Source of the DNA: Candidatus Moraniibacteriota bacterium
GTDB taxonomy: Bacteria > Patescibacteriota > Minisyncoccia > Moranbacterales > GCA-2747515
NCBI GenBank assembly: GCA_027031945.1
Contig: JALVPE010000061.1
Location: 1-12,482, forward strand
Direction: 5' to 3'
Length of the DNA stretch: 12,482 nt
A program made the translations under genes and the position numbers. The notes beneath the pieces are model-generated. The model saw only the letters and a program-made list of their open reading frames with translations, was not told where the DNA came from and searched no databases. Positions 7,304 through 12,482 of this stretch are shown here, one piece after another. Position 1 is the stretch's first letter; every line of letters begins with the position of its first letter.

Positions 7304-8017
7304 ATGAAAAGAATAATTGGCTTTTCAACAGGAGTGTTGTATCACGCGATTGATTCAATATCAGAACAAATGTTTAACATTATATATGATGTAGGTTGTA
7401 ATCATGTAGAAATTCATGCACATAATGAGGCACAATTAGATGTTTTAATGTGTAATGAGAGGTCTCTTGGTGCATGTGTATACAAGCGATTTCATTCACG
7501 CTCAGTACATTTACCAATGATGTCTATTGATAAAGATAATGCACTGTATTTTGCAAGAGCGATTACATTGTTTTTATCATCTCATGCTTTTGCAGTGTTG
7601 CACCCAAATTTTACACATGATTTTGATGAAATTGAAGCATTCTTTGAACGCATCGCAATTGAAAACATGGATAACAGAAAAATGTCTTTTCGTACTTTAC
7701 AAGAGTTGCGAGAGTTTTTTCAGAAATATCCGCATTTCAAGTTGGTTTTTGACGTACAACACTGGGTTGTGAATGGTTATGATGTTAACCGTATCCCTGC
7801 TATTTTAGATGAATTTCAGGATCGGATTGTGGGAGTTCACCTCAGTGGCGTGGGAAGTGATAAATACCATATTCCTGTTTGCAGAAATAATCAAAGGGAA
7901 TTGGTAGAGTCATTGCAAGATTTGCCGGCACATATTCCAATTGTTTTGGAAGGTGTGTGTGCAGATATTGACGAGATGAGACAGGAGATGCAGTATGTTA
8001 AGGATATTTTGGATTAA
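7304..8017 (+). CDS. Endonuclease IV / xylose isomerase-like TIM-barrel protein
   Basis: This 237-residue protein resembles the AP endonuclease family 2 TIM barrel (PF01261), which includes endonuclease IV and sugar isomerases/epimerases. Candidate metal ligands occur in the order known for endonuclease IV: E36 (VEIHAH), H69 (SVHLPM), H100 (VLHPNF), E120 (IAIENMD), D150 and H153 (FDVQHWVVNGYDV), H179 (GVHLSG), H189 (DKYHIP) and E216 (IVLEG). The FDxxH...GYD block is especially like endonuclease IV. The chain is shorter than the typical 280 or so residues, so the DNA-contacting loops may be reduced and a small-molecule substrate is equally possible. The SD AGGAGA overlaps the end of the preceding 57-residue gene, and the following gene starts 14 bp after the stop. 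Confidence 0.82.
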   Translation: MKRIIGFSTGVLYHAIDSISEQMFNIIYDVGCNHVEIHAHNEAQLDVLMCNERSLGACVYKRFHSRSVHLPMMSIDKDNALYFARAITLFLSSHAFAVLHPNFTHDFDEIEAFFERIAIENMDNRKMSFRTLQELREFFQKYPHFKLVFDVQHWVVNGYDVNRIPAILDEFQDRIVGVHLSGVGSDKYHIPVCRNNQRELVESLQDLPAHIPIVLEGVCADIDEMRQEMQYVKDILD

Positions 8018-8031
8018 AAGGAGAAATTAAA

Positions 8032-8478
8032 ATGCAAATAAAAAGAGCGTTTATTGGTGTAAATGGAGATTTTGCGGTTTTTCGTGAAAAAGGTGGTAAA
8101 AAGAAATGGTTTTATATGAGGATTGTTAATGACGAACAACAGATATTTCCCTTTAGTCCTAAACCTTCACAGGATTTTTCTTGGGGTGATTTTCTATTGC
8201 ATATACATAATAATTGGTTGTATCGTAAAAATCATACGGTAAAAGTAATAAAAATTGTCGGATCGGATATTGATCTCGATATGATTATTGCCATCATGGA
8301 GATGCAGAAACAAAAAATGGCAAAAAGATTGGAAAAATTTCGCCATAAACATCCGAGAAATGAAGGTTATTTCAACACAGATGTTGTTTCTGCTTCATCT
8401 CGCACAAAACTTGCACAACAACGAGAAACGTGTGCAAATATAGTCTTTCCTTCTTGTGGTACATACGATGGAAAGTAA
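8032..8478 (+). CDS. Conserved-looking hypothetical protein (148 residues)
   Basis: The start ATG at 8032 is preceded by AAGGAGA with seven bases of spacing. The first 80 or so residues alternate in a way that suggests beta strands (MQIKRAFIGVNGDFAVFREK, KKWFYMRIV), with an aromatic segment DFSWGDFLLHIHNNW around 49-63. Residues about 80-115 form a likely helix (LDMIIAIMEMQKQKMAKRLE) ending in a very basic patch (KFRHKHPR) that could bind nucleic acid or a phosphate-rich ligand. The tail contains two cysteines (ETCANIVFPSCG). No family is recognised. It is the third gene of the unit with the TIM barrel and ends 25 bp before a strong terminator. Confidence 0.8.
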   Translation: MQIKRAFIGVNGDFAVFREKGGKKKWFYMRIVNDEQQIFPFSPKPSQDFSWGDFLLHIHNNWLYRKNHTVKVIKIVGSDIDLDMIIAIMEMQKQKMAKRLEKFRHKHPRNEGYFNTDVVSASSRTKLAQQRETCANIVFPSCGTYDGK

Positions 8479-8503
8479 AAAAAGAGGCTAGGAGGCAAAC
8501 AAT

Positions 8504-8542
8504 AATCGGAGAAAATGCAAATGTATTTTCTCCGATTTTTTT
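8504..8542 (+). terminator. Strong intrinsic terminator of the 7129-8478 unit
   Basis: A perfect 13-bp stem pairs AATCGGAGAAAAT at 8504-8516 with ATTTTCTCCGATT at 8525-8537 around an 8-base loop. A run of seven T ends it at 8536-8542. The read-out direction is plus. On the other strand the stem is followed only by a weak T-rich stretch, so termination of the convergent lamin-tail gene here is possible but less clear. Confidence 0.92.
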
Positions 8543-8578
8543 GTAACGGATAACTTGATTATAATATATTTATTTACA

Positions 8579-8651
8579 TTTGTGGTATACAGGGATCCAA
8601 CCCCTGTTTCAAGAAGATGTTTGTGGTCAAACAGGGTTTGGAGCCCTGTTT
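8579..8651. repeat. Pair of related hairpin elements between convergent genes
   Basis: The first hairpin, 8589-8607, has arms ACAGGG and CCCTGT around ATCCAAC. The second, 8629-8651, has arms AAACAGGG and CCCTGTTT around TTTGGAG. Their loops are near reverse complements, so the two also form one larger inverted repeat (arms about 8589-8609 and 8629-8649). Each is preceded by the same octamer TTTGTGGT (8579-8586 and 8620-8627). No gene is seen between 8543 and 8684. The region consists of these elements and the palindrome at 8660-8689. Confidence 0.75.
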
Positions 8652-8659
8652 TAGTTTTG

Positions 8660-8689
8660 TGTAGTGGACGGTCGCGACCGTCCACTACA
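8660..8689. repeat. Perfect 30-bp palindrome overlapping the 3' end of the lamin-tail gene
   Basis: The half-site TGTAGTGGACGGTCG is followed immediately by its exact reverse complement. The outer nine bases, TGTAGTGGA, are shared with the inverted repeat at 11679-11738 inside the same gene's 5' part. The TAG stop codon of the lamin-tail gene (8685-8687, minus strand) lies within it. No T-run follows the stem on the minus strand, so it is not a standard terminator. Confidence 0.9.
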
Positions 8690-11600
8690 ATTTATCTTGG
8701 CAAAAATGTAGTTTCTTTGATTTAAAAATTGTAGGTTTATCACATGGATTTATGTTTTGATATTTTGGTAGATAGACGGGAAATTGAGAATTGGATTTTT
8801 TTGTGGATAATCCTTGTGTTGTGTGTAAGGCCAGAATTAATTTGTTAAGTAGAGCATTAATATAGTTTGCAATATTATCTAAAAGTGTAGTTTTGTTGGA
8901 GGACGTTTTGTTATTGGCTTCATCATTAGAATTATATATAGCATTGTACGCTACCAGACTTTCTAGTTTTTGTTGAGCTAAAATTTGCTCATTAGCAAGT
9001 GCTTGATTTATTATTTCTTGAGTTTGTTTTAATTCTTCCAAATCTTTGGGTACAATCCATTGCCAAGTGCCATCAATTTTTTCATAAGTAGCATTATCTG
9101 GAATTGAAATGTCTTTGTCTCCATACTTTAATTTATCCGATACACTACTATTGGGTCTACGAACTTCTATTACTCCAGTTTTATTTGGAAGTGTAAGTGC
9201 ACAATATTTTTTTGTAATTATTTTTGTTTGTCCGGACTTAATAATAAGCTTTTTGGTTATCGGATGATTTACAAGTTTTTTCTTACTTGTTCCTGTGGCA
9301 ATACTCCAATTTTGTAAATTAATTTTTTTGTGAGAATTGTTTTTTAGGACAATGTACTCCACTCCCGTATCTTTCCCAGCAGGATTTGGAGATATTTTTG
9401 TTATTTCTATATCATATTTAGGATATTTTTTAACTTTGATTATAAAATTTTTCACAATTTCCTCACTCCCATCTTGGATGCGGAGTGATACGTTATAGGT
9501 GCCAGTTTTTTCATATTTATGTCGAGTTTTCCATATATAACTCTTGTGCCCATCGCCAAAATCCCAACGAACTTTTAATTTTTCACCATCAACATCCTTT
9601 GCTTTTGCGGAGAAGTCTGCATACACATTTTTGTAAACCTTTTTATCAGTATCAAATTTAGTTATAACAGGTAAATTATTAAAAATATTATTGCGCCCGG
9701 GTGTAAGATGTTTACTCCATCGCCATTCATTTGTATCCTTTGCAAAGTTATAAGATACATTTTCCTTTGCGCTTTTGTAAGACACTTCACTTGTAATTTT
9801 TTCATTTGGAGCAATGAGAAAAACTGTTTCACCTGAATTGTTTAGTGCAAATTTAAAGTCCTTACGATAAATTACGAAATAATTTTTAGGTGCTATAAAA
9901 ATATCTTTGGAAAAAGTATGAATACCGGTTTTTGAAGCATCTTTTAGTGTCCAATATTTAAGATTAACGCTTGTCTCATTTGGATTGTACAATTCTATAA
10001 ATTCATTCGTACTTTCATCATCAATTGGATTTGGCAAAACCTCACTCAATTGAAGTGGTGGGTAACTCTTGTTTTTTGGGTTAGGTTCATTTTTTGTTCC
10101 AGGTGTCATTTGAGCAAAATACCAAGTAGTTGCACGGTTTAGTGACATATTTTCACGTGTCTCATTATACGAAACAGAAGAGATAATTTTTGCATTTGGA
10201 GTAATTAGTGAGATTGTCTCGTTGCCACTATTATTGAGTGCAAATTTAAAATCCTTGCGGTAAATTACCAAGTATGATTTGGGTGCAATTTGTTCAGTAG
10301 TAAATACAAACTTGCCAGTTTTTGAAGTGTCCTTTAATATCCAGTTTTTAAGTTCCACAACATCATCTGTTGGATTATATAATTCTATAAATTCATTTTG
10401 TTCTTCATTATCAGTAGGATTAGGTAAAAGTTCATTTATAACAAGCTTTGGATATTCTTTGGTAAGAGGATTTTCATTATTTTGTGCGTTTGGAGTGGGT
10501 TGTTCCCAATACCAAGTTGTATCATAATTATAAGACAAACCTTCTTTTGCATTTGAATATGAAATAGAAGAAATAATTTTTGTATTTGGCGCGATAAGTG
10601 AGACTGTCTCATCACCACTATTATTAAGTGCAAATTTAAAATCCGCCCTATATATTGTTAAATAATTTTTTGATTTTATGATTTTGTCATCAAAAATATA
10701 TTTTCCAGTTTTTGAACTGTCTTTTAGTATCCAATTTTTTAAATTTACATCCTCATCTGTCGGATTGTACAATTCTATAAACTCATCTGCACTTTCATCA
10801 CTAATTGGATTTGGTAAGATTTCATTTATGTAAATTTCTGGATAAGTTTTTGTAAAGGGATTTTCATTGTTGGGTGCATTGGGTGTAGGCATTTCTTCGT
10901 ACCAAGTATCCGCATCATAATTCCAAGATAATCCATCAGTGGTAGTTTTGTATGAATATTTGGCAATTACATCCTTATGGGTAGTTACAAGTATTATATC
11001 TTCATTGGAATTATTAAGTATAAAAGTAAAATCTTTTTTGTTATAAAAAATTGCAAAATTTTGCGATGCAATAGTGACATTATCAAGAGATAAGCATTTA
11101 TGTTTTTCATTATTCTTAAAATGAGCATATGCAGATTTATCACATAAATATAAATTAGTTAGTTTGATATTTTCATCACCGGTATTAAATAGTTCTACAT
11201 ATTCTTTGCCACCATCACTACCATCAGGATTTGCAAATATCTCATTTATGCGAATATCCACAAAAGAAGAAAGTTTTTGTATATCTTTTTCTTTTACATT
11301 TTTTGTAGTGACAGGCCTTGTGCCTGTCACAGTCTGAACATTTTCGGTTTCATACACATTCTCTACCTCTGTATTTTTTATTGCAGATTTTTTATCAAGG
11401 TTCAGCCTAGGGTCGACCCTAGGCTGAACCTTTTCTGATGGTACATCATTTATTTTTTCATTTTCTATAGCTTTTATATCATCTGTGACAGGTGGCAAGG
11501 TTGCAGGATCAGAATTTTCTTTTTTGGGCACGGAAACCTCTTTTTCATTAGATTTTTCTTCAATTTCAGAAGCATTTTCTGATTTAATTGTAGTTTGCTC

Positions 11601-11837
11601 GGTTTCATTTTTAGAAGTTTTAGGAATTTCTACGTTTGATAATTTTTTTGTTAAATTTTTGTCTTTTGCATCAGATTGTGTAGTGGACAGTTCCACCGTC
11701 GCCAAGGCTTTGGTGGATAAACATGCCTGTCCACTACATTTTTGAGTTGAGGTATCAACAGACATTTCTTCAACAGAAAAAACACTATTGGAAAATAATA
11801 AACAAAAACAAATATAAAAAATAAAAAACTTTCTCAT
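8685..11837 (-). CDS. Large secreted lamin-tail-domain protein with PKD domain
   Basis: The product has 1050 residues if it starts at the ATG at 11835-11837, chosen because it opens a clean signal peptide (MRKFFIFYICFCLLFSNSVF, cleavage likely after S21). A TTG 18 bases upstream is possible but adds an unhelpful MLFFCT. Residues 22-190 are a Ser/Thr/Lys/Glu-rich linker. Lamin-tail domains begin near residues 195, 335, 465 and 594, each with a strand like INEILPNP, then EFIELYNPTD, LKNWILKD and FKFALNNSG. A PKD domain follows at about 723-805 (VRWDFGDGHKS, GTYNVSLRI), then a degenerate fifth lamin-tail-like domain (809-915), a helical stretch near DLEELKQTQEIINQ and a basic tail. No C-terminal membrane anchor or LPXTG motif is seen. 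Such proteins are exported and thought to act in adhesion or wall/nucleic-acid binding; that is inference here. The N-terminal linker carries translated DNA palindromes. Confidence 0.92.
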   Translation of the reverse strand: MRKFFIFYICFCLLFSNSVFSVEEMSVDTSTQKCSGQACLSTKALATVELSTTQSDAKDKNLTKKLSNVEIPKTSKNETEQTTIKSENASEIEEKSNEKEVSVPKKENSDPATLPPVTDDIKAIENEKINDVPSEKVQPRVDPRLNLDKKSAIKNTEVENVYETENVQTVTGTRPVTTKNVKEKDIQKLSSFVDIRINEIFANPDGSDGGKEYVELFNTGDENIKLTNLYLCDKSAYAHFKNNEKHKCLSLDNVTIASQNFAIFYNKKDFTFILNNSNEDIILVTTHKDVIAKYSYKTTTDGLSWNYDADTWYEEMPTPNAPNNENPFTKTYPEIYINEILPNPISDESADEFIELYNPTDEDVNLKNWILKDSSKTGKYIFDDKIIKSKNYLTIYRADFKFALNNSGDETVSLIAPNTKIISSISYSNAKEGLSYNYDTTWYWEQPTPNAQNNENPLTKEYPKLVINELLPNPTDNEEQNEFIELYNPTDDVVELKNWILKDTSKTGKFVFTTEQIAPKSYLVIYRKDFKFALNNSGNETISLITPNAKIISSVSYNETRENMSLNRATTWYFAQMTPGTKNEPNPKNKSYPPLQLSEVLPNPIDDESTNEFIELYNPNETSVNLKYWTLKDASKTGIHTFSKDIFIAPKNYFVIYRKDFKFALNNSGETVFLIAPNEKITSEVSYKSAKENVSYNFAKDTNEWRWSKHLTPGRNNIFNNLPVITKFDTDKKVYKNVYADFSAKAKDVDGEKLKVRWDFGDGHKSYIWKTRHKYEKTGTYNVSLRIQDGSEEIVKNFIIKVKKYPKYDIEITKISPNPAGKDTGVEYIVLKNNSHKKINLQNWSIATGTSKKKLVNHPITKKLIIKSGQTKIITKKYCALTLPNKTGVIEVRRPNSSVSDKLKYGDKDISIPDNATYEKIDGTWQWIVPKDLEELKQTQEIINQALANEQILAQQKLESLVAYNAIYNSNDEANNKTSSNKTTLLDNIANYINALLNKLILALHTTQGLSTKKSNSQFPVYLPKYQNINPCDKPTIFKSKKLHFCQDKL
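9675..10837 (-). repeat. Three tandem lamin-tail repeat units (about 130 codons each)
   Basis: Units begin near 10837, 10444 and 10057 on the minus strand. They share DNA-level similarity, for example plus-strand AGTGCAAATTTAAA followed by a GTCC or ATCC at 9844, 10237 and 10628, and a shared connector encoding PTPNA, NNENP and TK.YP between the first units. Similarity is strongest between the first two units. The pattern suggests internal duplication and possible length variation by recombination. Confidence 0.75.
11308..11330. repeat. 23-bp palindrome inside the lamin-tail coding sequence
   Basis: Arms GTGACAGGC and GCCTGTCAC are perfect around the 5-base centre CTTGT. Read on the minus strand in frame it encodes VTGTRPVT, residues 170-177. 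It has the same length and near-identical arms as the inner 23 bases of the inverted repeat upstream of yebC at 6980-7002. Confidence 0.85.
11397..11432. repeat. Perfect 36-bp palindrome inside the lamin-tail coding sequence
   Basis: The half-site AAGGTTCAGCCTAGGGTC is followed at once by its exact reverse complement. It is 36 bases, exactly 12 codons, and is in frame: it encodes KVQPRVDPRLNL at residues 136-147. Its GC content is clearly higher than the AT-rich linker around it. Confidence 0.92.
11679..11738. repeat. 60-bp inverted repeat inside the lamin-tail coding sequence
   Basis: Perfect 12-base arms TGTAGTGGACAG (11679-11690) and CTGTCCACTACA (11727-11738) enclose 36 bases, with a second inner stem TCCACC/GGTGGA. 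It is exactly 20 codons, in frame, encoding residues 34-53 from CSGQACL to VELSTT, just after the signal peptide. The outer arm is shared with the 30-bp palindrome at 8660-8689. Confidence 0.88.
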
Positions 11838-11895
11838 AGTACAAAAAAATAACAAACAATAAAGAAATCTATTTTTAATTTTTGTTTAGTAAGTA

Positions 11896-11925
11896 AGAAT
11901 AACAAAATACTCAAAGCAGTGTCAA
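11896..11925 (-). promoter_or_regulatory. Candidate promoter of the lamin-tail gene
   Basis: On the minus strand a perfect TTGACA (-35, plus positions 11920-11925) is followed after 18 bases by TATTCT (-10, plus 11896-11901). The transcript would start near 11890, leaving a leader of about 50 bases without an SD. Five bases of the -35 box belong to the octamer GTCAAATG that borders the adjacent mobile element. Confidence 0.45.
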
Positions 11926-11928
11926 ATG

Positions 11929-12030
11929 GTAATCCCTCACATCTCTAATTATAAAAAATTGTCATTCTCGCGTAGCCTGCCTACAGGACAGGCAGGCTAC
12001 ACGGGGATGACAATAAGTGTGAGGGATTAC
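11929..12030. mobile_element. 102-bp MITE-like element with 13-bp terminal inverted repeats and 8-bp target duplication
   Basis: The left end GTAATCCCTCACA (11929-11941) and right end TGTGAGGGATTAC (12018-12030) are perfect inverted repeats. The octamer GTCAAATG occurs directly outside both ends, at 11921-11928 and 12031-12038, as expected of a target-site duplication. Inside is a second palindrome with 24-base arms (11959-11982 and 11990-12013, three mismatches) around a 7-base loop. There is no coding capacity, so it would need a transposase supplied elsewhere. GTAA termini with 8-bp duplications are known for the IS66 family, but this assignment is only a suggestion. Confidence 0.87.
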
Positions 12031-12046
12031 GTCAAATGTACTTTTG

Positions 12047-12070
12047 TATAATGCTAATATAATCTATAAT
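12047..12070 (+). promoter_or_regulatory. Cluster of TATAAT boxes upstream of the right-edge gene
   Basis: Three exact TATAAT hexamers occur at 12047-12052, 12058-12063 and 12065-12070, 30 to 50 bases before the ATG at 12101. The first has a TTTTG stretch just upstream. No convincing -35 box is seen at the right distance. In such AT-rich DNA one or two matches may be chance. Confidence 0.4.
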
Positions 12071-12100
12071 AAGAAGGTAAAAAGATTTGATAAAAATATT

Positions 12101-12482
12101 ATGAAAGGACCGGAAGCACAATATTTAAGTGCCGGTATACATACGCATAATTATGAGAGTAACACACCAGAAAAAAGTGTTTTGCATATAAATGAAAGGG
12201 AAGAGCGATATCGTCAACAATATCCACAATATAGTCAATTATTGGAAATAGCAGATAGCGATTTTGAACGAAGGGCATTTGGTAAGGAAGAAAATATTAT
12301 GCCAATACATGCAGTTTTGCAGTTGTCAGAGCGGTTGTCTGCGGATAAATTTCATAAGAGTGTTGATGATATAGTAACGACTTGGCGTGATATGGAGGAG
12401 TATTTTGGACAATTTACAAATAAACAACAAGCCCTCGCTGAAGATGATGTTAATCTTGGAAATAAAGATACACTTGAACGCA
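12101..12482 (+). CDS. Unknown protein, 5' part only (runs off the right edge)
   Basis: The ATG at 12101 opens a frame of 127 codons to the window edge with no stop, preceded by promoter-like boxes and no SD. The product begins MKGPEAQYLSAGIHTHNY and is hydrophilic and rich in Glu, Gln and Asp, with likely helices (NEREERYRQQYPQYSQLLEI, PIHAVLQLSERLSADKFHKS, DIVTTWRDMEEYFG). There is no signal peptide or membrane segment, so it is probably cytoplasmic. I do not recognise a family from this part. It is divergent from the lamin-tail gene across a 263-bp region that also holds the 102-bp element. Confidence 0.72.
   Translation, partial: MKGPEAQYLSAGIHTHNYESNTPEKSVLHINEREERYRQQYPQYSQLLEIADSDFERRAFGKEENIMPIHAVLQLSERLSADKFHKSVDDIVTTWRDMEEYFGQFTNKQQALAEDDVNLGNKDTLER

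Noticed and set aside
7011..7358. Minus-strand frame of 115 codons across the yebC/7129 intergenic region
   Set aside because: It runs antisense through the 57-residue gene and into the TIM-barrel gene, both of which have SD sites and a sensible layout. Its product looks like a shadow of those codons.
8490..8555. Perfect AGGAGG at 8490-8495 followed by a 12-codon frame from ATG 8514
   Set aside because: The ATG is 18 bases away, too far for that SD, and lies inside the terminator stem. I regard the SD match as chance or a relic.
8579..8651. CRISPR-like repeat arrangement
   Set aside because: There are only two units with different loops and no regular spacer series, and no cas gene is nearby.
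8488..8685. Minus-strand frame of 65 codons between the convergent genes
   Set aside because: It consists of the terminator stem and the palindromic elements read as codons, with no SD and no protein-like pattern.
11485..11510. Possible third copy of the GTGACAGG palindrome
   Set aside because: Only one arm (11485-11492) is present. The expected CCTGTCAC partner is missing, so a chance match or decayed half-copy cannot be told apart.
11838..11855. Upstream TTG start for the lamin-tail gene
   Set aside because: It would add MLFFCT before a complete signal peptide that already begins at an ATG, and no SD supports it.
1..12482. Alternative genetic code with TGA read as glycine, as in some Candidate Phyla Radiation lineages
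   Set aside because: No gene here uses TGA as a stop, but none has an in-frame TGA either. All frames are intact under the standard bacterial code.

Overview
The window is AT-rich and gene-dense. Most genes lack a Shine-Dalgarno (SD) motif, and all ten visible stop codons are TAA or TAG. Together with a large repeated lamin-tail surface protein and many stand-alone ATP-grasp genes, this suggests a Candidate Phyla Radiation (Patescibacteria) bacterium. That placement is inferred from gene style, not from a marker gene. No reading frame needs recoded TGA, so the code appears standard.

Positions 1-6956 (minus strand) hold seven closely spaced genes, read in the order yebC, ruvC, a seven-helix membrane protein, a RimK-like ligase fused to a retropepsin-like protease, then three more ATP-grasp ligases. 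The last of these runs off the left edge. The membrane protein, RimK-like ligase and retropepsin-like protease match a known conserved association. The three extra ligases (two GshF/cyanophycin-synthetase-like paralogues and one RimK-like enzyme with a long unknown C-terminal part) suggest a membrane-linked pathway that builds or attaches a peptide-like product. The product is unknown.

Positions 7129-8478 (plus strand) hold a divergent three-gene unit: a 57-residue charged protein, an endonuclease IV/xylose-isomerase-like TIM barrel, and an unknown 148-residue protein. It is the only unit with clear SD sites. It ends in a strong intrinsic terminator at 8504-8542.

Positions 8685-11837 (minus strand) encode a secreted protein of about 1050 residues with four lamin-tail domains, a PKD domain, a degenerate fifth lamin-tail-like domain and a coiled C-terminus. 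Its N-terminal linker contains several perfect or near-perfect DNA palindromes translated in frame, and its stop codon lies inside another palindrome. Related palindromes occur upstream of yebC and between the convergent genes.

Positions 11838-12100 hold a 102-bp element with 13-bp terminal inverted repeats and an 8-bp direct repeat on each side, which fits a MITE. It sits between a candidate promoter for the lamin-tail gene and the promoter region of a plus-strand gene of unknown function cut by the right edge.
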